This document shows, piece after piece, positions 8,454 through 18,201 of a stretch of DNA of 64,000 nt. The stretch spans positions 89,819 through 153,818 of the forward strand of contig JAJFGJ010000008.1 in NCBI GenBank assembly GCA_021776175.1. The letters run 5' to 3'. The notes below the pieces were generated by a model. The model ran no database searches, was not told where the DNA came from, and worked only from the letters and a program-made list of their open reading frames with translations. The stretch comes from Kiloniellaceae bacterium. GTDB lineage: Bacteria; Pseudomonadota; Alphaproteobacteria; Kiloniellales; J153. Position 1 is the first letter of the stretch. The number at the start of each line of letters is the position of its first letter. Position numbers and translations under genes: made by a program.

Positions 8454-9857
8454 CTAAACCGCGAGCGCGCGCGGCTGCGTGAATTCGCGGGCGGCTTCGG
8501 CGTGGCGGGCGACTTCGCCGATCACGATGATCGCGGGGCCGGTAACGGCCTGTTCTTCCATGAGCGCGGGCAAGCCGCCCAGGGTGCCGCTTAGGATGCG
8601 CTCATCGGCGCGAGTGCCGTTTTCCACGACCGCGACCGGCGTCGCCGCGTCCAGGCCATGTTCGATCAGGCGTTGCGCCGTGCGCGGCGCGGTCGCGACG
8701 CCCATGTAGACGACCAGGCTATGACGCGAGCGGGCGAGCGCGGCCCAATCCAGGTCCGGCTCGCCATCCTTGCCGTGGCCGGTGACGAAGGTGACCGCCG
8801 CCGCGTGATCGCGGTGCGTGAGGGGAATACCCGCGCTGGCGCCGCAGGCGACAGCCGCCGTGATACCGGGCACAACCTGGACCGCGATACCATGGCCGCG
8901 CAGGTATTCCACCTCTTCCCCTCCCCGACCGAAGATGAAGGGATCGCCGCCTTTCAGGCGCACGACACGTTTTCTCGCTTGGGCGAGATCGCGCAAAAGG
9001 GCATTGATCTCGTCTTGGCTCTTGGCGTGCGCGCCGCGCGACTTGCCGGCGTAAATCCGTTGCGCGTCGCGGCGCGCGCGGTCCAGAATTTCAGCGCCCA
9101 CCAAGTTGTCGTAGACGATGACCTCGGCGTCTTGCAGCAGGTTCGCCGCGCGCAGGGTCAGGAGATCCGGATCGCCCGGACCGGCGCCGACGATGGCGAC
9201 CGTGCCGTCCACGCGGCGGCGCGGACTCCGGCGATTGACCAGGGCCAGGGTCTTCTCCCGCGCCTTGCTTTCGCGCCCCGCCAGCACGTCATCGGCGATG
9301 GAGCCGTCGAAAAATTCCTCCCAGAAGCGGCGGCGCGCGGTGCCGCCGTCATGGAGCGCCTTGACCGCCCCGCGAAAACTTTCGGCGAGCCGGGCCAAGC
9401 GGCCAAGGCGCGCCGGCAACAGCGCCTCGATCCGCGCCCGCAATTTACGCGCCAGCACCGGCGCCGTCCCGGCGCTCGATATCGCCACCAGCACGGGATC
9501 GCGGTCGACCATGGCGGGCACGGTGAAGCTAGACAGCGCCGGACGGTCGACGATATTGACCGGCACGCCGCGCCTCTTGGCCGCTTCGCAAAGCCTGAGA
9601 TCGAGATCGTCGTCCCCCGCCGCCCCTATGGCCAGGACGCGGTCACGCAAATCGCCCTCGACAAAGCCCCGGCGCCGGATCTCAACTTCGCCCTTGGCCG
9701 CCAGGCGCTCGATCTCTTCGATCGGGCCGCGGGTCACGACGGTGACCAGCGCTCCGGCCCGGCGCAGCAGGCGAATTTTCTGGGTCGCTCTCTCGCCGCC
9801 GCCGACCACGAGGCACGGCTTGCCGGCAAGATCAAAGAAGGTAGGAAAATAACGCAT
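8454..9857 (-). CDS. cysG: Siroheme synthase (multifunctional)
   Basis: Makes siroheme from uroporphyrinogen III. The N-terminal third (about residues 1-150) is the NAD-dependent precorrin-2 dehydrogenase/ferrochelatase with VVGGGERATQK. The C-terminal half (from about 215) is the SAM-dependent uroporphyrinogen-III methyltransferase, with GAGPGDPDLLTLRA, the VRLKGGDPFIFGRGGEE signature and VVPGITAA. The 467 residues are the full length of the fused enzyme. It is first in the sulfite-reduction operon and lies about 47 bp downstream of a SAM-II-like leader. Because it consumes SAM and serves sulfur assimilation, SAM-responsive control would make sense. Confidence 0.92.
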   Translation of the reverse strand: MRYFPTFFDLAGKPCLVVGGGERATQKIRLLRRAGALVTVVTRGPIEEIERLAAKGEVEIRRRGFVEGDLRDRVLAIGAAGDDDLDLRLCEAAKRRGVPVNIVDRPALSSFTVPAMVDRDPVLVAISSAGTAPVLARKLRARIEALLPARLGRLARLAESFRGAVKALHDGGTARRRFWEEFFDGSIADDVLAGRESKAREKTLALVNRRSPRRRVDGTVAIVGAGPGDPDLLTLRAANLLQDAEVIVYDNLVGAEILDRARRDAQRIYAGKSRGAHAKSQDEINALLRDLAQARKRVVRLKGGDPFIFGRGGEEVEYLRGHGIAVQVVPGITAAVACGASAGIPLTHRDHAAAVTFVTGHGKDGEPDLDWAALARSRHSLVVYMGVATAPRTAQRLIEHGLDAATPVAVVENGTRADERILSGTLGGLPALMEEQAVTGPAIIVIGEVARHAEAAREFTQPRALAV

Positions 9858-9888
9858 AGGACTCCGCTCCAGGTCACCAATTAAGGGC

Positions 9889-9907
9889 CCACGGAGCGAA
9901 TCCGTGG
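9889..9907 (-). promoter_or_regulatory. Hairpin between SAM-II-like element and cysG
   Basis: A perfect 7-bp stem (CCACGGA/TCCGTGG) with a five-base loop lies 32 bp before the cysG start and is followed on the minus strand by GCCCTTAATT. The T content is too weak for a clear terminator. It could act as the expression platform of the element above or mask translation signals. Confidence 0.4.
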
Positions 9908-9957
9908 CGCTTTAGCATTTGATGACGCGGTCGCAAGCTGCCCACTCAAATCCCGCG
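9904..9957 (-). promoter_or_regulatory. Candidate SAM-II-type riboswitch upstream of cysG
   Basis: Read on the minus strand, a 5-bp stem CGCGG/CCGCG (9957-9953 with 9930-9926) is followed directly by GATTT. After the second stem strand come TCATCAAAT and GCTAAA (9916-9911). This is the order of conserved elements in SAM-II RNAs: P1, GAUUU in the loop, an A-rich AAAU segment, then GCUAAA. The loop GGGC can pair with the downstream GCGCC, giving the H-type pseudoknot. The loop is 22 nt, slightly longer than in the classic metA example from memory. A hairpin (9889-9907) and cysG follow. This is recognition by eye only. Confidence 0.5.
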
Positions 9958-9983
9958 GGTCCATTTAGGGCCGGACCAAACCA

Positions 9984-10018
9984 AACAAAAAACCGCCTTG
10001 CGCGTTCGCAGGCGGTTT
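9984..10018 (-). terminator. Rho-independent terminator (minus strand)
   Basis: The stem AAACCGCCT/AGGCGGTTT (10018-10010 with 9998-9990) is followed on the minus strand by TTTTTTGTTT. It lies upstream of the cysG leader, so it ends a transcript coming from the right, although no minus-strand protein gene lies between it and glmS at 10534. Confidence 0.7.
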
Positions 10019-10124
10019 ATCCATCTAACCGCCGCTTAGCTGAACTTAGCTGAGCGCCCGCAAGCAGACGGACTATAAATCGGCGCTCGCACAAACAATT
10101 GCTCATTGAAGGCGCGGATGTCAA
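10019..10124 (-). ncRNA. Possible small RNA ending at the terminator
   Basis: On the minus strand a perfect -35 box TTGACA (10124-10119) precedes, by 17 bases, a poor -10 (CAATTG). A 7-bp stem GAGCGCC/GGCGCTC follows (10089-10083 with 10060-10054 region), and the transcript would end at the strong terminator at 9984-10018. No ORF is present. An independent sRNA of roughly 100 nt, or an attenuated long leader of cysG, would both fit. The family is not recognised. Confidence 0.3.
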
Positions 10125-10294
10125 GAATTTTTTATACACACAAAATTCGCGTAATTATTTCATTTCACACCTAAGATTAGTGTTTTTTTGTATTTGGCCG
10201 AAAGACGGGGACGTGCGCGCGCGCCCGCGCGTAACACACCATGGAGGCCGCGCTGAACCCGTACCCAGGCGCGATCGTTTCAAAGGAGGCTTTC

Positions 10295-10522
10295 ATGACC
10301 CCAAGTTTGAAAACCGCGTTGCGTATCGGCGCCGTTCTCGCCCTCACGGGTTTGCTATCCGCGTGCCATTACTACGCCCCCAGCCCCCACTACGCTTCCA
10401 GGGGGCACCCTGGATACAGCGGCCACGGCTACAGTCAGGGTCACGGATACAGCCGCGGTTACAGGCACGGATACCGCTCGCGCTATCGCCACCGCCACCG
10501 CCGCCGTTCCCACGGTTATTGA
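10295..10522 (+). CDS. Small His/Tyr/Gly-rich lipoprotein
   Basis: A 75-residue protein with a lipoprotein signal peptide: a basic start, a hydrophobic stretch and the lipobox LLSAC with Cys24. The mature part is made of HGYS/GYRH-type repeats ending in an Arg/His-rich tail. The start at ATG 10295 is set by a strong AAAGGAGG Shine-Dalgarno 5 bases upstream. The upstream ATG at 10241 would ruin the signal peptide. The histidines suggest metal binding, which is inference. It is opposite in direction to both neighbours. Confidence 0.8.
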   Translation: MTPSLKTALRIGAVLALTGLLSACHYYAPSPHYASRGHPGYSGHGYSQGHGYSRGYRHGYRSRYRHRHRRRSHGY

Positions 10523-10533
10523 ATCGCCCGCAC

Positions 10534-12357
<1,824 letters not shown>

Positions 12358-12361
12358 GGGT

Positions 12362-13771
12362 TCAGTCCTCTTTTCCCCGCGAAGCCCGCGCCTCGCGTTC
12401 TTTCTTTTCCGCGCTCCGGCGTTCGCGGAAACGGCTGGCCGCGCCCGCCGCGTGCCGCTCCCTCCCACGGACGACGGCGATTTCGTCCGCCTCGATCTCG
12501 CCGCCAATCGCACTCCCGGCGCCGACAATGGCGCCGGCGCCAACATTTACCGGCGCGACCAGGGCGGTATTGGATCCGATGAAGGCGCCGGGCCCGATGG
12601 TGGTCCGGTACTTGGCGATGCCGTCGTAATTGCAGGTGATGGTGCCGGCGCCGATGTTGGCGGCCTCTCCGACCTCGGCATCGCCGATATAGCTCAGGTG
12701 ATTGGCCTTGGCGCCGTCGCCGAGGACCGCGTTCTTGGTCTCGACGAAGTTGCCGATGCGCGCCCGCGCGCCGATCTCGGTGCCGGGGCGCAAGCGCGCG
12801 AAGGGACCGACGATCGCGCCAGTGCCCACATGCGCGCCTTCGAGATGGCAAAACGCGCGTATTTCCGCCTCGTCCTCAATCGTCACGCCGGGGCCGAAGA
12901 CGACATTTGGTTCAATGGTCACGTCGCGCCCGATTTCGGTGTCCCAGGAAAACCAGACCGATTCGGGATCGGCCAGGGTGGCCCCACCGTCGAGGGCATG
13001 GGCGCGCAGACGCGCTTGCATCAAGGACTCGGCGCGCGCCAGTCCGGCCCTGGAATCCACCCCCAGAACCTCATGGGGATCGGCCTCGGCGCTGCGCACT
13101 TGCAAGCCATCGTCATGGGCCATGGCGAACACATCCGTCAGGTAGTACTCGCCCTTGAAATTATCGTTGCCAAGACGGTCCACGAGGTCATAGAGAACCG
13201 GACCGTCGCCGAGCAGGATACCGGCATTGCATAAACCGATCCGGCGCTCGTCCTCGCTCGCGTCGGCGTGTTCGACAATGCGTTCCACTTGACCGTCCGG
13301 GCCAGTGACGACCCGGCCATAGCGCGCCGTGTCGCCGGGGCGAAAGGCCAGGCCCAGGATCGCCGTGGCTCGCGCCCCGCGCCGCGCGGCGCGCATGGCG
13401 CTCAGGGTCTCCGGTCGCAGCAGCGGCGTATCGCCGAAGACGATCAGAACGTCGCCGGCGCCGCCGGCGCCGTGAAAGCCGTCCAGCGCCGCCTTGGCGC
13501 AAGCCACCGCGTGACCGGTGCCCAGGCGGTCTTGCTGGACCGCGATTTGGAAGGGCACGCCGGCATCCTTGGCCGCCGCCTCGACATCCGGCTCCATGCC
13601 CGGCGCGGCCACGATCGCCACCCGCTCAGGAGTCAAATGCGCGGCGGCGGCCAGAACATGTCCCAGCATGGTCCGCCCCGCCACCTTGTGCAGGACTTTA
13701 GGGCAGCGCGACTTCATCCGAGTCCCGAGACCCGCGGCAAGCACAACGACGGCAAGTTTTCGATCCGGCAT
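12362..13771 (-). CDS. glmU: Bifunctional GlcNAc-1-P uridyltransferase / glucosamine-1-P acetyltransferase
   Basis: Acetylates glucosamine-1-phosphate and couples it to UTP, giving UDP-GlcNAc for peptidoglycan and lipid A. The N-terminal nucleotidyltransferase has LAAGLGTRMKS and a conserved PKVLHKV. The C-terminal left-handed beta-helix has hexapeptide repeats from about residue 250 and the catalytic NFVETKNAVLG and NHLSYIGDAEVG segments. ATG 13771 is chosen; a GTG two codons upstream is an alternative. About 25 charged residues extend past the usual C-terminus. It forms an operon with glmS. Confidence 0.94.
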   Translation of the reverse strand: MPDRKLAVVVLAAGLGTRMKSRCPKVLHKVAGRTMLGHVLAAAAHLTPERVAIVAAPGMEPDVEAAAKDAGVPFQIAVQQDRLGTGHAVACAKAALDGFHGAGGAGDVLIVFGDTPLLRPETLSAMRAARRGARATAILGLAFRPGDTARYGRVVTGPDGQVERIVEHADASEDERRIGLCNAGILLGDGPVLYDLVDRLGNDNFKGEYYLTDVFAMAHDDGLQVRSAEADPHEVLGVDSRAGLARAESLMQARLRAHALDGGATLADPESVWFSWDTEIGRDVTIEPNVVFGPGVTIEDEAEIRAFCHLEGAHVGTGAIVGPFARLRPGTEIGARARIGNFVETKNAVLGDGAKANHLSYIGDAEVGEAANIGAGTITCNYDGIAKYRTTIGPGAFIGSNTALVAPVNVGAGAIVGAGSAIGGEIEADEIAVVRGRERHAAGAASRFRERRSAEKKEREARASRGKED

Positions 13772-13930
13772 AGGCACTGAATTAGAAGCCCTTGTGAATG
13801 CGCATTGAGAATGTCAATAAGGTTCCCCGAAACCGGCGGGAACATGGCATAGGTCCCGCCAAGCCGGCAAATCACCAATTATTAATTCAAGTTACATTCC
13901 GCGCGTTAGCATTGGCTTAACCTTCATACC

Positions 13931-14632
13931 ATGACCCAAGAGACACACCGACCGGCACCGGTTCTGCTGTGCGATCTGGACGGGACCTTGATCGACAGCC
14001 TGCCGGACCTCGCCGACGCGCTGTCGGACCTGCTGGCCGACGCCGGCCGGCGCCGAGTCGCCGAGGACGAGGTCAAGGCCATGGTCGGCGACGGGGCCGC
14101 GGTCCTGGTCGAGCGCGGTTTCGCGGCCACCGGCTGCGTACCCGCGCCGGAGGACCTGCGCGCCCAGGTGGCCCGCTACCTCGCCCTCTACGAAAGCCGC
14201 ATGACCGAGCGGACCCGGGTTTTTCCCGGTGCGCTCGACGCCCTGCGGGCCTTGCGGGCCGAAGGCTGGCGCCTGGCCGTCTGCACCAACAAGCCGGAGC
14301 GCGCGAGCCGGGCAATCGTCGCATCGCTCGGCATGGGCGGCCTGATCGAGGCCATCGCGGGCGGCGATACCTACCCGGTCAAGAAACCCGATCCGGGCCA
14401 CATCCTGCGCCTCCTGGAGGCCATGAACGCAGGCCCCGGCGGCGCCATCATGCTGGGCGACAGCGGCAACGACATCGCGGCCGCCCGCGCCGCCGGCCTG
14501 CCGGTCATCGCCGTCAGCCACGGTTACGGCACCGTCCCGGCGCATGAATTGGGCGCCGACCGGACGATCGCGCATTTCGACGAATTGCCGGGCGCCATGG
14601 CCGCCTTGGGCGCGCGATTGGGGCCCCCATGA
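13931..14632 (+). CDS. gph: HAD-superfamily phosphoglycolate phosphatase
   Basis: Removes phosphate from 2-phosphoglycolate, a by-product of DNA repair and oxygenase activity. The 233 residues have all HAD motifs: nucleophile Asp15 and Asp17 in LCDLDGTLID, the CTNKP segment (motif II), KKPDPGHIL (motif III Lys) and GDSGNDIAAA (motif IV). The helical cap between motifs I and II is of the Gph subtype. Other small phosphosugars cannot be excluded as substrates. It diverges from glmU over a 159-bp gap. Confidence 0.85.
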   Translation: MTQETHRPAPVLLCDLDGTLIDSLPDLADALSDLLADAGRRRVAEDEVKAMVGDGAAVLVERGFAATGCVPAPEDLRAQVARYLALYESRMTERTRVFPGALDALRALRAEGWRLAVCTNKPERASRAIVASLGMGGLIEAIAGGDTYPVKKPDPGHILRLLEAMNAGPGGAIMLGDSGNDIAAARAAGLPVIAVSHGYGTVPAHELGADRTIAHFDELPGAMAALGARLGPP

Positions 14633-14642
14633 ACGCCGGTTC

Positions 14643-14671
14643 TTGACACCGCTCTCGCCCCTGCCCTACAT
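14643..14671 (+). promoter_or_regulatory. Promoter of tRNA-Val
   Basis: TTGACA (14643-14648), a 17-base spacer and CTACAT (14666-14671) match the alphaproteobacterial stable-RNA promoter form. It ends 33 bases before the tRNA and overlaps only noncoding sequence after gph. Confidence 0.7.
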
Positions 14672-14704
14672 CAAGGCGATTCAAGACCAGCCCGTCACCG
14701 GGCC

Positions 14705-14779
14705 GGGCGCGTAGCTCAGCGGGAGAGCACTGCCTTCACACGGCAGGGGTCGCTGGTTCAATCCCAGCCGCGCCCACCA
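14705..14779 (+). tRNA. tRNA-Val (anticodon CAC)
   Basis: A complete cloverleaf: acceptor GGGCGCG pairing with CGCGCCC, D-arm TAGCTCAGC..GAGAGC, anticodon stem CTGCC/GGCAG with loop TTCACAC (anticodon CAC, valine), T-arm GGTTCAATCC, discriminator A and an encoded CCA at 14777-14779. Confidence 0.95.
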
Positions 14780-14861
14780 TTCATTTCAATATCTTATGAG
14801 ATTGTTAGGCAGGGTTCGGTCGGTTCATTTGAGCCACTTCAGCCGGGTGAAAGGGACTAAG

Positions 14862-15605
14862 GTGTGGGAGCCTGAGATCGTCGCGCTGGTCGTCGGCACC
14901 TTCCTGCTGGCCGGGTTCATCAAGGGCGTGATCGGCATGGGCCTGCCGGTGGTGGCGCTGGCCTTCCTCGGTTCGACGCTGGGGATACGCGAGGCGCTGA
15001 CGATCATGATAATTCCGGGCCTCGCCACCAACATCTGGCAGGCCCTGGCGGGGCCGGCCTTCGGCACCCTTATCCGCAGGCTGTGGGGCTTTCTAGCGGC
15101 CGCCAGCCTCGGCATATGGTTCGGCGTCGGCGTCCTGGCCGGGGTGAAAAGCGATACCATGGTGGCGGTGCTTGGGGTCACGCTCTGCACCTATTGCGCG
15201 GTCACGTTGTTGCGCGCCCAGCTTCCGCCGCCGGGCCCGCGCGAATCCTGGATGTCGCCGCTGATGGGTGGGCTGGGCGGGGTCATGTTCGGCATGACCG
15301 GCATTATGATCGTTCCGGGCATCCTCTACCTGCAAACCCTGGGGTTCCGGCGCGATGTCTTCGTGCAGGCGCTGGGGATCACCTTTGTCGCCATCACCCT
15401 GGCGCTCGGCGTCTCACTGAGCGGACGCGGCCTGATGACCCAGGACTTGGCGCTGATGTCGCTGACCGTGCTGATCCCCACCGCCGCCGGGCTAGCGCTG
15501 GGCCAGCGCTACCGCCATCACATCTCGGAGGAGAGGTTCAAGCGCATCTTCTTCGTCGCGCTGCTCGTGATCGGCCTCGACATGCTGAGGCGCTCGCTGC
15601 TCTGA
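14862..15605 (+). CDS. TauE/SafE-family membrane transporter
   Basis: Polytopic inner-membrane protein of the sulfite exporter TauE/SafE family, moving sulfonates, sulfite or related anions. About eight hydrophobic segments are visible, with the family hallmark GFIKGVIGMGLPVV in the first helix and its repeat (GGLGGVMFGMTGIMIVPGI) in the second half. I place the start at GTG 14862, five bases after AAGGGA, because the membrane part begins immediately; an ATG at 14796 would add 22 unrelated residues. It follows tRNA-Val. The substrate is unknown. Confidence 0.85.
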   Translation: MWEPEIVALVVGTFLLAGFIKGVIGMGLPVVALAFLGSTLGIREALTIMIIPGLATNIWQALAGPAFGTLIRRLWGFLAAASLGIWFGVGVLAGVKSDTMVAVLGVTLCTYCAVTLLRAQLPPPGPRESWMSPLMGGLGGVMFGMTGIMIVPGILYLQTLGFRRDVFVQALGITFVAITLALGVSLSGRGLMTQDLALMSLTVLIPTAAGLALGQRYRHHISEERFKRIFFVALLVIGLDMLRRSLL

Positions 15606-15688
15606 GTGGGAACCGAAATGACCCTGTAGGCGTTGCGGGCGGCCGTGGCCTTACCTTCCGGCATCCTTGCTCCCCCGCGGCCGCCCCG

Positions 15689-16147
15689 CTAGTGGCGCCG
15701 TCTGGCCAGAGCCAGCGAACCCGCGTGCGGCACCGGGTCCTGGCCCGCCAACTCGTCGAGCAATTCGGCATTGGGGCAGAAAATTCGCGGGGCGTCGTTG
15801 TTCATACCCCAGGAAAACCAGTTACGGCACCGTCTGACGTTGGTGCAGCAGGCGCAAACGTGATCGGCGTTTCTCAAGGCGTTCCAATGACTTCGCGCCG
15901 CGTGTTCGCGGTCGACGCCAAAGTGCTTGAACATGTGTGCCAAGCGCAGCCGGTGTTTGGCGTTGCCCTTGAAATCGGTGAAGAGATCGGGCCGGCTCTT
16001 GCCCAGCGAAGCAAGCAGGCGGTCCAGGTCCTTACTTGAGAAGGTGGTAAGGCTCCGCCCCAAGCGCCCGCCCGGCCGGAGGTTGGCGACCAAGTCCATC
16101 ACGCGGGAGAACGCAGAGGCCGGTGCATCGGATTTGACCCTAAGCAT
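15689..16147 (-). CDS. DUF6455 family protein
   Basis: A 152-residue protein whose second half has the DUF6455 pattern: MFKHFGVDRE, then CACCTNVRRCRNWF and FCPNAELLDEL, with clustered cysteines that probably bind metal. The N-terminal 60 residues are a basic, weakly conserved extension. ATG 16147 is preferred over ATG 16153 because AAGGAG lies six bases upstream of it. The function is unknown. No membrane or signal sequence is seen. It converges on the TauE/SafE gene. Confidence 0.75.
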   Translation of the reverse strand: MLRVKSDAPASAFSRVMDLVANLRPGGRLGRSLTTFSSKDLDRLLASLGKSRPDLFTDFKGNAKHRLRLAHMFKHFGVDREHAARSHWNALRNADHVCACCTNVRRCRNWFSWGMNNDAPRIFCPNAELLDELAGQDPVPHAGSLALARRRH

Positions 16148-16288
16148 TGCCATCTCCTTCGTTGAGACGAGATATGCCTTTCTAGCAGAGGTTAGGTTAA
16201 CACAATCTTAGCCATAATTGAATTGTGGATTTACCCCACTCGGCATTTTCGCGGCTTTTCCCCGGCTAAAGCGGATGGCTGCGTGGGA

Positions 16289-17032
16289 TTACTTGGCGTT
16301 CAGAACGATGCGCTGGCCGAAATCGTCGAAGGTGACGCGGAAATGTTCCAGAAAACTCATGCCCAGGAGCGCCGTCCGGCCCAGTTTCTCGTCGGCGATG
16401 AAGGTGACCGGGATGTCCTTGACCTCCGCGTGCCCGACCCGGACCGCCGCGAGTTTACCCATGCGCGCCGGCACCTTGCCCCCGGCGGTCTCGACGGTGC
16501 CCAGAACCAAGTCGGAGTCGCGCAAGCCGAGCAAGGGAATCGCGGAAATGGGCAAGACCACGGTGCTGGCTCCGGTATCGACGATCATTCTGCGGTTCGC
16601 CCATAATCCAGCCGGTCCGATCAAGACCGCGTCGACCAGGTAATGGGCGCCGCGCCGGGTGACGGGAACGCTGGATTCGGTCAACTTGGGCGCCCCGGCG
16701 CGCGCCTTGTCCAAGATGCGGACCCCAGAAACCCGGCCGGCCGAATCGCGGAAAATCATGAAGTTGAACCCGGCCAGCAAGACCTGCAGCCGTTGCTCCG
16801 GCGCTTGGTTCCCGGAATCCGGGCGGGAAGCCTCGGCGGAGCCTATTTTCTCCAGCCCGGTCACCGCGATGCCCTCGCCCGTGGCCAGGGCGCGTAATTG
16901 AGCCCGCAAGCCCTGGGCATCCTGGGCGGCGGCATCCTGCGCGGCGGCACCCGCCGCCAGGCAGGCAAGCACGGCCGCCGCCAGGCAGCGGCGGACTAAG
17001 CCGGCAAAGTTCTTGGGGGGCCAAGCGTCCAT
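16289..17032 (-). CDS. Secreted retropepsin-like aspartyl protease
   Basis: A 247-residue protein with an N-terminal signal peptide (alanine-rich core ending near residue 32). The C-terminal 110 residues form a single clan-AA aspartic protease domain: catalytic IVDTGAST, the flap region, and TALLGMSFLEHF near the end. This matches the TIGR02281-type periplasmic/membrane retropepsin family, which is active as a dimer. The middle region is probably a small regulatory or linker domain. It is transcribed away from the small membrane-protein pair to its right. The substrate is unknown. Confidence 0.85.
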   Translation of the reverse strand: MDAWPPKNFAGLVRRCLAAAVLACLAAGAAAQDAAAQDAQGLRAQLRALATGEGIAVTGLEKIGSAEASRPDSGNQAPEQRLQVLLAGFNFMIFRDSAGRVSGVRILDKARAGAPKLTESSVPVTRRGAHYLVDAVLIGPAGLWANRRMIVDTGASTVVLPISAIPLLGLRDSDLVLGTVETAGGKVPARMGKLAAVRVGHAEVKDIPVTFIADEKLGRTALLGMSFLEHFRVTFDDFGQRIVLNAK

Positions 17033-17083
17033 GGCCCACAGCTTAACGCGTAAGGGTGTAGCAATACCTTAGAGCATGGCGTG

Positions 17084-17112
17084 AAAAAAAGACGCCCCGC
17101 CGAAGCGGGGCG
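17084..17112 (-). terminator. Strong Rho-independent terminator (minus strand)
   Basis: An 8-bp G/C stem (cgccccgc/gcggggcg) closed by a TTCG tetraloop is followed on the minus strand by TC then seven T residues. It ends the transcript of the two small membrane-protein genes to its right, just before the protease gene. Confidence 0.85.
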
Positions 17113-17221
17113 CCACAGGGTCGGGTGGGGAGTAATCAGGGGTGCGCTAGGCGCAGCCCCCTATCGGCCGAACGCGAGCTGGGGTTGATAGCCGCGCCGG
17201 CCAATCCTTCGAATAAGCGGC

Positions 17222-17329
17222 TCAAAACAACTGATTCAGCGTGAAACCGGAGGTTTGGATCAGAATGACCCAGATCAGGAACACGACTAAAACAATCGCC
17301 AAGCTGGCATTTAGAAACTGATCGATCAT
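17222..17329 (-). CDS. 35-residue single-pass membrane protein
   Basis: A very short ORF from ATG 17329 to TGA 17222, reading MIDQFLNASLAI, a strongly hydrophobic core (VLVVFLIWVIL) and a polar tail. It starts 5 bp after the stop of the 67-residue gene upstream and is followed by a good terminator, so the two form a small operon. The layout (short polar head, one transmembrane helix) resembles small regulatory membrane peptides, but no family is recognised. Confidence 0.6.
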   Translation of the reverse strand: MIDQFLNASLAIVLVVFLIWVILIQTSGFTLNQLF

Positions 17330-17334
17330 GTTGG

Positions 17335-17538
17335 TTAGCTCTCGATACTCAAACTCGATCCTGCTTTCGCATTCTTTCGCCGGCAGGGTCTGATGCCGGC
17401 CTGTTCCAAAACCGTCATGACCCTGACCCTGCGTTCGCGCCGTTCCTGCATCGCCTGTCTGAAGGCGGCGGCGCTTGGGTAAGCGATCAAAACGACCATC
17501 GAAACGACGATTGTGATTTCCAGTGTCTCACCGATCAT
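17335..17538 (-). CDS. 67-residue small membrane protein
   Basis: Begins at ATG 17538 after a clear AAGGGGGT ribosome site. Residues 7-24 are hydrophobic (one membrane helix), then comes a positively charged cytoplasmic tail (RQAMQERRERRVRV, CRRKNAK). It is the first gene of a two-gene operon with the 35-residue membrane protein. The function is unknown and no homologous family comes to mind. Confidence 0.6.
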   Translation of the reverse strand: MIGETLEITIVVSMVVLIAYPSAAAFRQAMQERRERRVRVMTVLEQAGIRPCRRKNAKAGSSLSIES

Positions 17539-17661
17539 GCGCGACCCCCTTGAGCAGGCTTAAAGCTGCCCGATTCCTCATGGCATGAGCGTGTCAAGGA
17601 TGTGACAAAGATGGGTTAAGCTTAACGGAAATTAACCCTATTAAGCCCCGTATATGGGCCA

Positions 17662-18201
17662 TTATTCCTTGGACTGGCGGCTCCGGCGCCAATCCCAAGG
17701 TGCCGTGAAAACACCGCGCCACAGACCCTTACCGGACTTCTGGGCCGCCGTTTCCTCGGCCAGGTAAGCGCTCCCCGCCCCTCGTTCCGCCAGGGCCCAG
17801 CCCTGGGCGACCATCCAAGCGGCAACGTCAAGCTGGCCAACGCCGGCCAAATAGCACACGGCGGGGCGAGCCCCATCCCCGGGCGCTTCTCGCGGCATGG
17901 CCTCGGGCACGCAAGTCACCCAGTGTCGGCCGAGGCGGTTGAGCAGCGCCCAGCGCGCTTCGAGGCCGCAGTTCCACTGGGTATCGCCAGCGCCGCAGGT
18001 TTGCTCCAGCTCAGGCCCATCGACCCCCGATAAATCGACCCGCCGGCCGGCGAAATCCAGCGTATCGGCATCGACGACCCCTGGGCGCCCCACGATGTGG
18101 CCGCCTTGAGCGCGCGATTCCGCCCCGCCCGCCGCCAGGAAGATCGAGAAGGTCATGGCCAGGAGCGAAAATTTTGCCTCAAGAGGGATGTTTGGAACCA
18201 T
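17662..18201 (-). CDS. Secreted thermonuclease-like (SNase) protein
   Basis: A 179-residue protein with a signal peptide (hydrophobic stretch about residues 12-25). The SNase core is recognisable by GVVDADTLDFAGRRVDLSGVDGPELEQTC, which keeps the D-x-D calcium/substrate motif, and by the later WMVAQGWAL segment. Canonical thermonucleases have an Arg in the I-R-L strand; here the position reads VDLSGVD, so nuclease activity is uncertain. Many bacterial SNase-like secreted proteins share this form. An internal ATG at 18156 is a possible alternative start. Confidence 0.75.
   Translation of the reverse strand: MVPNIPLEAKFSLLAMTFSIFLAAGGAESRAQGGHIVGRPGVVDADTLDFAGRRVDLSGVDGPELEQTCGAGDTQWNCGLEARWALLNRLGRHWVTCVPEAMPREAPGDGARPAVCYLAGVGQLDVAAWMVAQGWALAERGAGSAYLAEETAAQKSGKGLWRGVFTAPWDWRRSRQSKE

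Noticed and set aside
9858..9984. Cobalamin riboswitch upstream of cysG
   Set aside because: No B12-box-like GCCACTG consensus; the elements visible fit SAM-II better.
10295..10522. Histidine-rich lipoprotein as a TonB-linked metal receptor
   Set aside because: Only composition suggests metal binding; there is no TonB or receptor domain, so I kept a neutral call.
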